From Oryzobacter faecalis (GTDB taxonomy: Bacteria > Actinomycetota > Actinomycetes > Actinomycetales > Dermatophilaceae): a DNA stretch of 64,000 nucleotides. Where the stretch lies: assembly GCF_046764005.1 (NCBI RefSeq), contig NZ_JBKOFW010000012.1, positions 1 to 64,000 on the forward strand, given 5' to 3'. A program made the translations under genes and the position numbers. The notes beneath the pieces are model-generated. The model did no database searches and was not told the DNA's origin. It saw only the letters and a program-made list of their open reading frames with translations. Position 1 is the first letter of the stretch. Each line of letters opens with the position of its first letter. Below are positions 22,971 to 31,115 of the stretch, piece after piece.

Positions 22971-25757
22971 TCAGGCGTCCGGGCCGAACCGCTCCCACAC
23001 CTGCTCGGCCTCCTCGGCGCGACCCTCGCGCTCGAGGAAGCGGGCGAGGGCGGCCGCGGCCTCGACGCGCTGCTGGTCCAGGCCGTGGGCCGCGAGCGCC
23101 GGCAGCAGCTCCCGCAGCCTCGCCTCGGCCTGGGGTCGGTCGGCGTCGGCGAGGATCACGCCCGCCTCGGCGCCCAGCGCCAGCTCGAGGTCGGCCCCGA
23201 CGAGGGCCTCGGCGCGGCGCAGCCGTTCGACGGCGCCGTCGACGTCCCCGTGCTTGGCGAGCAGGTGGGCCCCCTGGCGCAGCACGTGCGGCTCGACGAC
23301 CTCGCCGTCCCAGCCGTCCTCGTCGACCCCGGCCTCGCGCGCGAGGGCGTCGCCGGCGGCGATCGCGGCGTCGAGGTCGGCGAGACCGCCCGCGAGGTCC
23401 TCGGTGTCGGCCCGCAGCGCGGCGCGTGAGCGCAGCGCCTCGACGTGGAGCGGCACCTCGGCCACCTCGCGCGAGCGGTCGACCGCCGCCTCGAAGTGGC
23501 TCGCGGCGGCCTCGAGGTCCTCGGCGTCCCACGCGGCGTTGCCGGCCCGCCACTGCGCGTGCGCGGTCTCGAGGATGCGGCCCTCGGCCTCGAACGAGGT
23601 GGCGGCCGTCGCGAACGCCGTGCGGGCGGCAGCCCAGTGGCCCAGGCCCGTGAGGCTGTTGCCGAGCGCCCAGCCGACCGGGCCGACGAGCGGTGGGGCG
23701 TGCTCGCGCAGCACCGGCAGCGCGGCCTCGAGCAGCTCGGCGGCCTCGGCGGGACGGCCGGTCTCGACGTAGGCGAGGCCGAGGAAGCGCTGGCCGTGGG
23801 CGAGCAGGACCGGGTCCCGGGTGGTGGTCGCCGCCGCGACGAGGTCGGCTGCGGGTCCCTCGAGGACGTCGTACCGGTTCGCGTCGACGAGGACGTCGCA
23901 CAGGGCGAGGCTGACCGGCACGCGGACCCGTTCGGGAGTGCCCGGGACGGCGAGGGCGGCGCGCAGGTGGCGCTCGGCCTCCTCGAGGTCGCCGCGGCCA
24001 CGGGCGAGGCGGCCCCTGACGTCGTGGACCATCGAGGCGAGCAGGGGGCGGCCGGCGACCCGGGGCTCGACCTCGTCGAGCTGGCGGGTGGCGCGCTCGG
24101 GGTCGGTGGCCCCGAGCGCCATGGCGATCTCGACCTCGCCCATGAGCGCCCGGGCGTCGTGGCCGGCGCGGCGGTAGGCGTCGGCCGAGCGGGCCATGAG
24201 CCCGGCCGGGTCGGCGGGACGGCCGAACCAGGCGAGGCGGCGCCACACCCCGGCCGCCTCGGCGGGACGGCCCTCGGCGTCGAACCGCTCCGCGATGGCG
24301 AGGGCGGCGTCCTCGTCGCCGTCGAGGATGGCGACCTCGGCCTCGGCGCGGGCGAGCTCGACGTCGTCTCCGGCGCGGCGCGCGGCGTCGGCGGCCTCGC
24401 CGAGACGGGCCCGGTAGCGCTCGGGACCACCCGTGTCCTGGGCGCTGACCCGGTCGAGGAAGGCACGGGCCGACCACTCCTGCGGCGTCGTCGCCTCGGG
24501 GGCACCGTCGCGGTCGCGCAGCCACGCGCGGACGTGGTCGTCGACCTCGGGGTCCAGGTCGAGCATCCGCTGCCGGACCGACTCCGCGCGCTCGACGAGC
24601 CCCTCCGGCACCTCGACCCGCCGGCCGCGTCGGCCGACCTCGACGTCGGCCGGGGTGTCCGGGAGCCGCGTCGGCGGCAGGGTCGGCTCGCTGGGGACCT
24701 TCGCCGGGTCGAGGGCCGCGGCGAGGTCGTCGGACACGACGGTCGAGCCGTGGCGGGCGTCGAAGGCGGCGGCGATCCGGTCGGCCTCCGCGCGCAGCCC
24801 GGCGGCGACCTCGGCCGTCGGGCGGCCGTCGACCTCGTCCGGGGCGAGGCCGACGGCGGCGGCTCGGTCGAGGACGAGCGCGGCGGTGCCCGCGAACCAC
24901 ATCCGCGGGTAGGGCGTGCGGAGGTCCTCGAGCCAGCGAAGCCGGGGGAGCAGGAGGTCGACGGCCCGGTCGGTGTTCCCGAGGCGGAGCAGCACGCGCA
25001 GGCAGTCGGCGACGGTGTCGGCGGCCTTGGGGTCGTCCTCCGCGAGGTGCCAGGCACGTCGGAAGGAGGTGACCGCGGCGTCGACCTCCCCACGGTCGAC
25101 GCGCAGGACGGCGTCGAGTCCGAGGCTGGTGCGCGGCTCCTCGCCGCAGGTCAGCTCGCCGGCGACGGTGGGGGCGATGAGGTCGAGCGCGCGGTCCGGG
25201 TCGCTCGGGGCAAGGAGGCGCGCCTGGTCCTTGCGCTCGCAGGCCTCGCAGTCGCTGCGGCTGTCGCGCGGTTCGGCGAGCCAGGCGGCGAGCTCGCGGG
25301 CGGCGCCCTCGGGGTCGTCGGTGTTGCGGGCCAGCCGGGCGCGCGCGGCGTGCACGGGCCGCAGGTGGTAGCCGTCGGCGCGGAACACCTGCTCGACGTC
25401 GTCGATCGCCGCGCGCAGCGAGTCGAGCGGCACGTCGGGCATGTCCTCGAGGAGGTCGACGGCCCACTTCAGCCGCCAGAGGACGGCGTCGCGGTCGCCC
25501 TGCTCCAGCTCGTGCTCGGGCGCCAGCGCCTGGCGCAGCCACGCGAAGTGGGTCATCTTGCGCGGGTCCCCGGGCAGGTCGTCCATCGCCTGGGTGAGGT
25601 CGACGCGGGCGACGAACTCCTCCGCGAACGAGCCGTTCGCCCGGGCCAGGCGCAGCGCGCCCTCGTGGGCTCGCACGCGGTCCGGTCCGGCGGGGGCCTC
25701 GTCGGCCTCCATCGAGACGCGCGCGAACTCGGGCGACACCTGCTCCCACTGCCTCAT
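22971..25757 (-). CDS. Large TPR-repeat protein coupled to Hsp90-like gene (928 aa)
   Basis: Almost entirely alpha-helical Ala/Arg/Glu/Leu-rich repeats with the TPR look: 'VDAAVTSFRRAWHLAEDDPKAADTVADCLRVLLRLGNTDRAVDLL', 'ETGRPAEAAELLEAALPVL', 'GDLEEAERHLRAALAVPG', 'EDLEAAASHFEAAVDRSREV'. A CxxC ('CEAC', residues 170-173) and another Cys at 204 are in the N-terminal third. No catalytic domain, signal peptide or membrane segment is seen. The ATG at 25757 overlaps the Hsp90-like stop (ATGA), so the two are made together. Eukaryotic Hsp90 uses TPR co-chaperones, so a scaffold or partner role is a reasonable guess. Exact function unknown. Confidence 0.78.
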   Translation of the reverse strand: MRQWEQVSPEFARVSMEADEAPAGPDRVRAHEGALRLARANGSFAEEFVARVDLTQAMDDLPGDPRKMTHFAWLRQALAPEHELEQGDRDAVLWRLKWAVDLLEDMPDVPLDSLRAAIDDVEQVFRADGYHLRPVHAARARLARNTDDPEGAARELAAWLAEPRDSRSDCEACERKDQARLLAPSDPDRALDLIAPTVAGELTCGEEPRTSLGLDAVLRVDRGEVDAAVTSFRRAWHLAEDDPKAADTVADCLRVLLRLGNTDRAVDLLLPRLRWLEDLRTPYPRMWFAGTAALVLDRAAAVGLAPDEVDGRPTAEVAAGLRAEADRIAAAFDARHGSTVVSDDLAAALDPAKVPSEPTLPPTRLPDTPADVEVGRRGRRVEVPEGLVERAESVRQRMLDLDPEVDDHVRAWLRDRDGAPEATTPQEWSARAFLDRVSAQDTGGPERYRARLGEAADAARRAGDDVELARAEAEVAILDGDEDAALAIAERFDAEGRPAEAAGVWRRLAWFGRPADPAGLMARSADAYRRAGHDARALMGEVEIAMALGATDPERATRQLDEVEPRVAGRPLLASMVHDVRGRLARGRGDLEEAERHLRAALAVPGTPERVRVPVSLALCDVLVDANRYDVLEGPAADLVAAATTTRDPVLLAHGQRFLGLAYVETGRPAEAAELLEAALPVLREHAPPLVGPVGWALGNSLTGLGHWAAARTAFATAATSFEAEGRILETAHAQWRAGNAAWDAEDLEAAASHFEAAVDRSREVAEVPLHVEALRSRAALRADTEDLAGGLADLDAAIAAGDALAREAGVDEDGWDGEVVEPHVLRQGAHLLAKHGDVDGAVERLRRAEALVGADLELALGAEAGVILADADRPQAEARLRELLPALAAHGLDQQRVEAAAALARFLEREGRAEEAEQVWERFGPDA

Positions 25758-27541
25758 GGCGTTCCTCCGTCGATGGCCCGGTCGATGAGCGCCGGCAGCG
25801 CGCGGGCCACGAGCGCGCTGTCTAAGGGGGTGAGCGGGTGCCGCCCCGAGAGGAGGGCGTGCGCGTAGAGGGCCTCGACGGCGACCCGCTGGAGGCCGGC
25901 GTCGGCGCCTTCGGCGAGCCGCCGGACGGCCGCGTTGTCGGCGTTGAGGACGAAGCGCGGCTCCGCGGCGGGGTCCGCGAGGGTCTCCAGGGCGTCGGCC
26001 CACGGCCCCTCGGCGGTGACGGCGACGTCGCGCCGGTCGCGCTCGAGGTGGGCGTCGCGCCCGACGAGGAGGACCGCCTGCAGGGTCGACGGCCGGAACG
26101 AGCGGGCCACCGGGACCACGCCGGCGCGGCTGAGGCCGGACCGGGCGACATCCAGGAGGGAGGCGAGGAGGCGCTCGTCCTCGGGGCCGGGCCGGGAGAA
26201 GCGGTCCGCGAGCTCCTCCGGGGCGAGTCGTCGGGCGTCGAGGCCGGAGCGGCGCACCCAGCGGCCGACGAGCCCGGTGTCGTAGGCGTACCCGGCGTTG
26301 AGCACCGCGATGTCCTCGGCGCGGGCGATGGCCGCGACCTGCTGGTAGGCGTCGACCGAGTCGACGTAGGTGACGACGCGGTCGAGGGCCGAGAACTCCG
26401 CGAGCGTCATCGAGCCGAGCGTGGTCTCCCAGGGGAGGACCTCGGCGACGACGTCGAGCATGTCGTCGTCGGTCGTGGCCGCGGCCTTGGCGGCGAGGTG
26501 GTGGACCCGGAAGAACTCCTCGGCGCGCGCACGGTCGGTGCGGACCATCCGCAGCAGCCAGCGCTTGAGCTGCTCGCCGAGGCGGGCCCGGGTCTCGTCG
26601 AGCAGGTCGTCGTCGTGCAGGGCCTCGCGGGAGGCGGTGAGACCGAGCCGCTCGGTGTCGGCGACGGCCCGGACGAAGAACGCCCAGTCGGGCAGCAGGT
26701 CGGGCACGGACTCGCCGACGAGCATCCGCTTGGCGTACAGCCGGTGTGCCGACCGGGCCCCTCCCGCGTGCGGGAGGACGAAGGCCTGGCCCCGGAGCCC
26801 GGACGCGGGGTCGGCGAGGTCGACGACGTCGAGCGGGCGCTCCCCGAGCAGCCGCTCGCCGAGGGCCAGGCCGGCCTCGCGGCGGGCGCCGGGCCCGTCC
26901 TCCTCCCAGGGGAACCGGCGGCCGGCGACGGCGACCGGCCCGTCGGGGCCGACGAGGGTGACGTCGAGCGCGAGGTGGCGACCGAAGGTGCTCGCGAGGG
27001 AGCGGACGACCTCGGCGGACAGCAGGTCGGCGGCGCTGCCACGGGGGCGGATGGCGACGTCGGTGCCGGGCTCGGCCCGGGGCGAGTCGGCGGGGGAGAC
27101 GGCGTACGTGCCGTCGTCGCGGCCGACCCACACCCAGGTCTCGTCGCTGCCGGCGCGGCGGGTCGTCACGCGGATCTGGTCGGTGACGAGGAAGCACGAG
27201 AGCAGGCCGATGCCGAACTGACCGAGGAAGCTCTCGCGCGCCAGGCCCAGCGCGTCGCGCTTCGTCGAGGCCCCGATCGTCGCGAGGACGTCGCGGATCC
27301 CCGTCTCGTCGAGGCCGATCCCGGTGTCCTCGACGTGCAGGAGGCCGTCGGGGGAGACGTCGGCGGGGGTGATGACGACGCAGCGCGGGGCGGCGGCGTC
27401 CTCCTCCGTGCGGGCGGTCACGGCGTCGACCGCGTTCTGGAGCAGCTCGCGCAGGTAGACCCGCGGGCTGGAGTACAGGTGGTGGGAGAGGAGGTCGACC
27501 ACCCCACGGAGATCGACGTGGAAGGTCGCGTCCCCCGTCAT
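25754..27541 (-). CDS. Hsp90/HtpG-like GHKL ATPase (595 aa)
   Basis: N-terminal Bergerat ATP fold with all boxes: 'RELLQNAVDA' (Glu32 catalytic, Asn36 metal/ATP), 'EDTGIGLD' (71-78), 'GQFGIGLLSCFL' (107-118) and 'STKRD'. A middle domain follows ('RLYAKRMLVGESVPDLLPDWAFFVRAV', 'LTASREALHDDDLL'), then a C-terminal region with the HtpG-like 'FVLNADNAAVRRLAE' and 'LYAHALLSGRHPL'. It is shorter and more divergent than standard HtpG (~630 aa), and probably a specialised paralogue. Translationally coupled to a TPR gene and divergent from an ECF sigma gene. A -10-like TTGGAT lies 7 nt before the ATG. Confidence 0.88.
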   Translation of the reverse strand: MTGDATFHVDLRGVVDLLSHHLYSSPRVYLRELLQNAVDAVTARTEEDAAAPRCVVITPADVSPDGLLHVEDTGIGLDETGIRDVLATIGASTKRDALGLARESFLGQFGIGLLSCFLVTDQIRVTTRRAGSDETWVWVGRDDGTYAVSPADSPRAEPGTDVAIRPRGSAADLLSAEVVRSLASTFGRHLALDVTLVGPDGPVAVAGRRFPWEEDGPGARREAGLALGERLLGERPLDVVDLADPASGLRGQAFVLPHAGGARSAHRLYAKRMLVGESVPDLLPDWAFFVRAVADTERLGLTASREALHDDDLLDETRARLGEQLKRWLLRMVRTDRARAEEFFRVHHLAAKAAATTDDDMLDVVAEVLPWETTLGSMTLAEFSALDRVVTYVDSVDAYQQVAAIARAEDIAVLNAGYAYDTGLVGRWVRRSGLDARRLAPEELADRFSRPGPEDERLLASLLDVARSGLSRAGVVPVARSFRPSTLQAVLLVGRDAHLERDRRDVAVTAEGPWADALETLADPAAEPRFVLNADNAAVRRLAEGADAGLQRVAVEALYAHALLSGRHPLTPLDSALVARALPALIDRAIDGGTP

Positions 27542-27548
27542 GCCACCG

Positions 27549-27554
27549 ATCCAA
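27549..27554 (-). promoter_or_regulatory. -10-like TTGGAT for Hsp90-like/TPR unit
   Basis: TTGGAT on the minus strand, 7 nt before the ATG at 27541. The same hexamer 6 nt before a start also occurs at the sulfurtransferase gene. Confidence 0.3.
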
Positions 27555-27643
27555 CCACGGCGCGCCGCCTCCCAACCTTCCGGCCCTCTCGGTGCGTTGG
27601 GAGAGTGGAGCTGCCGCAGCGGGCCGGCACCCGAGGACCATGC

Positions 27644-27683
27644 GGGACGACGAGGGACGACGAGGGACGACCAGCGACGACGA
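27644..27683 (+). repeat. Four tandem decamers GGGACGACGA upstream of sigma gene
   Basis: GGGACGACGA, GGGACGACGA, GGGACGACCA and GCGACGACGA stand head to tail and end 14 bases before the sigma-factor GTG, just upstream of its ribosome site. A ten-base period equals about one helical turn. Confidence 0.8.
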
Positions 27684-27696
27684 GGGAGGTGGGCAG

Positions 27697-28224
27697 GTGC
27701 CGCAGGACGACGAGCGGTGGCAGGCCGACGCCGAGTTCGTCGAGTACGTGCGGGCCCGGCAGCACCGCCTGCTGCGCGCCGCGTACCTCGTCTGCGGTGA
27801 CCTCCACCTCGCCGAGGACCTGCTGCAGGGCGCGCTCGTCAAGCTCGCGCGCCAGTGGGACCGGGTGCGCGACGAGCAGCCGGACGCCTACGTGCGCCGC
27901 ATCCTCTACCGCGACGCGGTCTCCTCGTGGCGCAAGCGGCGCCACGAGGTGCTCGGCCTCGCGCCGGCGTGGGACGCCCCCGCCGCCGCCCACGAGGCCG
28001 AACAGGTCGAGCGCCGGCTCGACGTCCTGCGCGCCCTCGACGTCCTCACCCCGCGTCAGCGGGCCACCGTCGTCCTGCGCTTCTTCGAGGACCGGTCCGA
28101 GCGCGAGACGGCGGACGTCCTCGGCTGCTCGGTGGGGACCGTGAAGAGCCAGACCCACGACGCGCTCGTCCGGCTGCGGGCCGCGATGCCGCGCGTCGAC
28201 CTCGAGACCGGAGGTGCCCGATGA
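27697..28224 (+). CDS. SigE-family ECF RNA polymerase sigma factor (175 aa)
   Basis: Sigma-70 group IV protein of the actinobacterial SigE family. Region 2: 'FVEYVRARQHRLLRAAYLVCGDLHLAEDLLQGALVKLARQWDRV', 'DAYVRRILYRDAVSSWRKRR'. Region 4: 'LDVLTPRQRATVVLRFFEDRSERETADVLGCSVGTVKSQTHDALVRLR'. The GTG at 27697 is chosen because AGGGAGGTGGG lies directly upstream and the domain starts soon after; the in-frame ATG at 27640 would read through the decamer repeats. Its stop overlaps the next start (ATGA), the typical sigma/anti-sigma arrangement. Confidence 0.92.
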   Translation: MPQDDERWQADAEFVEYVRARQHRLLRAAYLVCGDLHLAEDLLQGALVKLARQWDRVRDEQPDAYVRRILYRDAVSSWRKRRHEVLGLAPAWDAPAAAHEAEQVERRLDVLRALDVLTPRQRATVVLRFFEDRSERETADVLGCSVGTVKSQTHDALVRLRAAMPRVDLETGGAR

Positions 28225-29507
28225 CGACCGACCTGCGCGACCTCCTCGAGCTCGCGAGCGACGACGTGCCGGAGGCCGACCTCGCCGAGGGGGCCTGGCG
28301 GGCCGCCCGCGCCGAGCAGCGGGCCGTGCGGCGGCGCGTCCTCCTCGGCGCCGGTGCCGCGGCGGCGGCCGCCGCGGTGACGACCGTCGTCCTGCGGGAG
28401 GCGGGCGAGGCGGGGCCGCCCGCGGGGTCTCCCTCCGCCTCGCCGGCACCCTCCCCGACGCGCCTGCGCACGGCCGACGTCGGAGGGGTCACGGTGCACC
28501 TCGCACCCCCGCCGGGCGACGAGTCCGCGCTGCCCGCGTACGCCGACGCGGCCGTGGTGGGCCTCGGGGCGCGCATCGGGTTCACCGATGCGATGCAGCT
28601 GCCCGGGCTCGGGCCGGAGACCGGTCGCCCGGCCAACAGCGCGTCGGTGCGCGCCGTGCTGCTCGCGCGGCTGCCCGAGCGTGGCCTGCTGATGCCGGTG
28701 CTCCACGTCCCGCGGGCCGACGGCGACCGGTACCTCGCCTGTCCCGAGGTGCGCCTCCACCCGGCTGATCCGACGGAGACGGGGCAGGGGATGGTCCTGC
28801 ACCCGCGCGCGATCCGCGACGACCGGCTCGCCGTCGTCTTCCCGCAGCCGTCCGCCGTCGTCGTCCTCGACGCGCGCACCGGCGTCGGTCGGCGCATCCC
28901 CGTCGGCGACCCGGGCATCCGCAGCGCCGGCTGGGCCAAGGACGGGCGCACCGTGGTCGTGCACGGGGCGCAGGCCGACTGGCTCGTCGACACCGAGACC
29001 CTCGCCGTCACCCGGGCCGGGGACGCCGTGGGCGCCGGGTGGGTGGACCTCGTGACGACGGGTGAGGGCAGCGCGCTGCGGACCTTCTCGGCGGCGGGCA
29101 CCCTGACGGGGGTCCGGCCCCTGCGCGGCCCGGTCGTCGAGGTCGACGGCCCCACCGTGAGCAACACCGAGGCCTGGGGCGCGGCCCACGCCTACCTCGG
29201 GCAGACCTATGCCGGCGCCATCGGGCGCAGCCAGGGGCTGCTCGCCGTGCAGGGTGACCTGCGGCCCATCCCGCGGCTGCTCGCGGCGACCCGCGGACCG
29301 GACGTGCCGAAGGGCTGCTACCGGCCGCTCGCGTTCGGGCCGCGCGACGTCGTGGTGCTCGAGTCGCGCTCGTTCCCCGGTGGCGCGGACCGACCGACCC
29401 TGCGCCTGCTCGCGTGGGACGTCATCGAGGGCGGCCTGTCGTTCGTCGGCGAGGTGGGTCCGGTGCTCCCTTCCGTGGGTGGGTTCACCGGCGCCTACGC
29501 GCTCTGA
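28221..29507 (+). CDS. Membrane protein with beta-propeller-like exterior, probable anti-sigma partner (428 aa)
   Basis: A short cytosolic N-terminus ('LRDLLELASDDVPEADLAEGAWRAARAEQRAVRRR') resembles those of SigE-family anti-sigma proteins. It is followed by one membrane helix at ~39-57, a Ser/Pro linker and a ~350-aa extracytosolic domain of repeated beta blades ('AVVVLDARTGVGRRIPVGDPGIRSAGWAKDGRTVVVHG', 'DWLVDTETLAVTRAG') like WD40/TolB propellers. Coupling to the sigma gene by ATGA suggests it restrains that sigma factor and senses an external signal; this is inference. The last 13 bases overlap the convergent hydrolase gene. Confidence 0.72.
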   Translation: MTTDLRDLLELASDDVPEADLAEGAWRAARAEQRAVRRRVLLGAGAAAAAAAVTTVVLREAGEAGPPAGSPSASPAPSPTRLRTADVGGVTVHLAPPPGDESALPAYADAAVVGLGARIGFTDAMQLPGLGPETGRPANSASVRAVLLARLPERGLLMPVLHVPRADGDRYLACPEVRLHPADPTETGQGMVLHPRAIRDDRLAVVFPQPSAVVVLDARTGVGRRIPVGDPGIRSAGWAKDGRTVVVHGAQADWLVDTETLAVTRAGDAVGAGWVDLVTTGEGSALRTFSAAGTLTGVRPLRGPVVEVDGPTVSNTEAWGAAHAYLGQTYAGAIGRSQGLLAVQGDLRPIPRLLAATRGPDVPKGCYRPLAFGPRDVVVLESRSFPGGADRPTLRLLAWDVIEGGLSFVGEVGPVLPSVGGFTGAYAL

Positions 29508-30211
29508 GCCCCCGCCTCCGCGACCCCGGCGATGATGTCGGCGAGCTCTCGCGGGCGCGACCACATCGGCCAGTGCCCCGTCGGGAGGTCGACGTAGGTG
29601 ACGTCGGTGTGGTCGAGCAGCCCCGCGAGGAAGGACGCCCCCTGCTCGGCGTACGAGCGGTACTCCTCGCTCGGGAACGCGGTGCAGACGACCGTGGCCG
29701 GCACCGACAGCCGCGCGGGGTTCGACAGGGCGACGGGCTGGCGCACCGTGGCGGCGGGCTGCGGCACGGCCCGCTCGCGGAACGTGGCGAGCTGCACGTC
29801 GGTGAGGTCGCGCATCGACCCCTGGCCGTACTCCTCGTCCCACACGGCGTCGAGGGGCAGCGCCTCGCCCTCGAACCCGGCGTTCATGGCGTAGCCGTCA
29901 CGGACCGGCGCGGTGTCGACGAACACGACGTGGTCGACGAGGTCGGGGTGCCGGTCGAGGACGAGGGTGCCCGGGACCGCCGCGCCGCTGTGGACCACGA
30001 GGACCCGGCGGTCGGCGGCCGAGTCGAGTGCGCCGGCGACGGCGTCCGCCTGCGCGTCGAGCGTGGCGGCGGCGGGGTCGGCACCGGGTTCGAGGCCGGG
30101 CAGGGTGAGGGCGACGACCTCGTGACCCGCGTCGCGCAGGTGGGGCGCGACGGCGTCCCACGCCCACGCGCCGAGCCAGAAACCGGGGACCAGGACGACC
30201 TGTGTGCTCAT
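29495..30211 (-). CDS. Alpha/beta hydrolase (238 aa)
   Basis: Opens 'VVLVPGFWLGAWAWDAVAPHLRDAGHEVVALTLPG', the oxyanion and first-strand region of small alpha/beta hydrolases. The nucleophile elbow is 'VVHSGAAVPG' (Ser75), which departs from GxSxG at the first Gly; the acid lies near 'FVDTAPV' or later, and the catalytic His is probably in 'LPTGHWPMWSRP'. Similar to the MenH/salicylate-esterase-like hydrolases; substrate unknown. It begins 12 bases after the sulfurtransferase stop on the same strand, so the two probably form an operon. Confidence 0.8.
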   Translation of the reverse strand: MSTQVVLVPGFWLGAWAWDAVAPHLRDAGHEVVALTLPGLEPGADPAAATLDAQADAVAGALDSAADRRVLVVHSGAAVPGTLVLDRHPDLVDHVVFVDTAPVRDGYAMNAGFEGEALPLDAVWDEEYGQGSMRDLTDVQLATFRERAVPQPAATVRQPVALSNPARLSVPATVVCTAFPSEEYRSYAEQGASFLAGLLDHTDVTYVDLPTGHWPMWSRPRELADIIAGVAEAGAQSA

Positions 30212-30223
30212 GACCCCACCCTG

Positions 30224-31075
30224 TCAGCCCGCACCGACACCCGGCTCGGGGCCGAGGGCGACCGGGCGCGACGGGTCCTCGATCCACTCGCTCCACGACC
30301 CGACGTAGGGGATCGCGGAGATCCCCGCGGTGTGGAGGGCGAGCGCCATCTGCGCGGCGGTGACGCCCGAGCCGCACGCGGTCCCGACGGGCGTGTCGCG
30401 GTGGACGCCCGCCGCGGCGGCGCGGCGGCGGACGGCGTCGGGGGGCAGGAAGGTGCCGTCCGGCGCCATCACCTGGGCCATGGGGAGGTTGACGGCACCG
30501 GGTACGTGCCCGGCCGTGTGGTCGATGGGCTCGGCCTCGCCCCGGTAGCGCTCCGGCGTGCGGACGTCGAGGAGGACGCCGGTGCGCGCCATCGAGGCCG
30601 CCGCGTCGGCGTCGAGGACGGGCACCGAGCCGGGGCGCACCGTGATCGAGCCGCGCGCCGGTGCCGGCACCTCGGCGGTGACCGGGAACCCGGCGCGGCG
30701 CCAGGCGGCGAGCCCCCCGTCGAGGACGCGCACCTGCGGGTGGCCAGCCCAGCGCAGGACCCACCACGCCCGGGCGGCGCCGAGCGAGGTCTGCTGGTCG
30801 TAGACGACGACCTCGGTGTCGTCGTCGAGCCCGGCGCTGCGCAGGGCGTCCTCGAGGACGGCGGGGTCGGGCAGCGGGTGGCGACCGTCTCGTCCCGGGG
30901 GGCCCGCGAGGGCGGCGTCGAGGTCGAGGAACGGGGCCCCGGGCAGGTGCGCGTCGAAGTACAGGTCGGGTCCGGGCGTGCCGCTCAGCGCGTACTGGAC
31001 GTCGACCACGGCGACCTCGCCGCGGGCCAGGAGGGTGGCGAGGTCGTCGGCGGGGACGAGGGCGGGGGCGCTCAC
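30224..31075 (-). CDS. Thiosulfate/3-mercaptopyruvate sulfurtransferase, two rhodanese domains (283 aa)
   Basis: Transfers sulfane sulfur to thiophilic acceptors. Domain 1 (~1-135) is the catalytically silent rhodanese module ('AHLPGAPFLDLDAAL', 'VVVYDQQTSLGAARAWWVLRWAGH'). Domain 2 has 'LLDVRTPERYRGE', 'HIPGAVNLP'-like 'HVPGAVNLPMAQ' and the active loop 'ACGSGVTA' with Cys234; CGSGVTA favours mercaptopyruvate-type SseA enzymes. GTG start with TTGGAT 6 nt upstream. Divergent from the hydrolase gene at 31116, with only 40 bases between. Confidence 0.88.
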   Translation of the reverse strand: MSAPALVPADDLATLLARGEVAVVDVQYALSGTPGPDLYFDAHLPGAPFLDLDAALAGPPGRDGRHPLPDPAVLEDALRSAGLDDDTEVVVYDQQTSLGAARAWWVLRWAGHPQVRVLDGGLAAWRRAGFPVTAEVPAPARGSITVRPGSVPVLDADAAASMARTGVLLDVRTPERYRGEAEPIDHTAGHVPGAVNLPMAQVMAPDGTFLPPDAVRRRAAAAGVHRDTPVGTACGSGVTAAQMALALHTAGISAIPYVGSWSEWIEDPSRPVALGPEPGVGAG

Positions 31076-31081
31076 CCGGTC

Positions 31082-31087
31082 ATCCAA
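31082..31087 (-). promoter_or_regulatory. -10-like TTGGAT for sulfurtransferase unit
   Basis: TTGGAT on the minus strand, 6 nt before the GTG at 31075. Confidence 0.3.
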
Positions 31088-31103
31088 CCACCGGGACGTT
31101 CGC

Positions 31104-31109
31104 GACAAT
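31104..31109 (+). promoter_or_regulatory. -10 hexamer GACAAT for alpha/beta hydrolase gene
   Basis: GACAAT, then 6 nt, then GTG at 31116, the same layout as recO. Confidence 0.45.
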
Positions 31110-31115
31110 GGGGCC

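Noticed and set aside
25758..27842. N-terminal extension of the TPR frame giving a 1623-aa protein
   Set aside because: The extension is out of frame with, and antisense-free shadow of, the Hsp90-like gene on the same strand; the ATG at 25757 overlapping that gene's stop is the natural start.
25754..29507. Reading the Hsp90-like/TPR and sigma genes as a phage-defence island
   Set aside because: No nuclease, toxin, TIR, reverse transcriptase or mobile-element signature is present; GHKL plus TPR alone does not establish defence.
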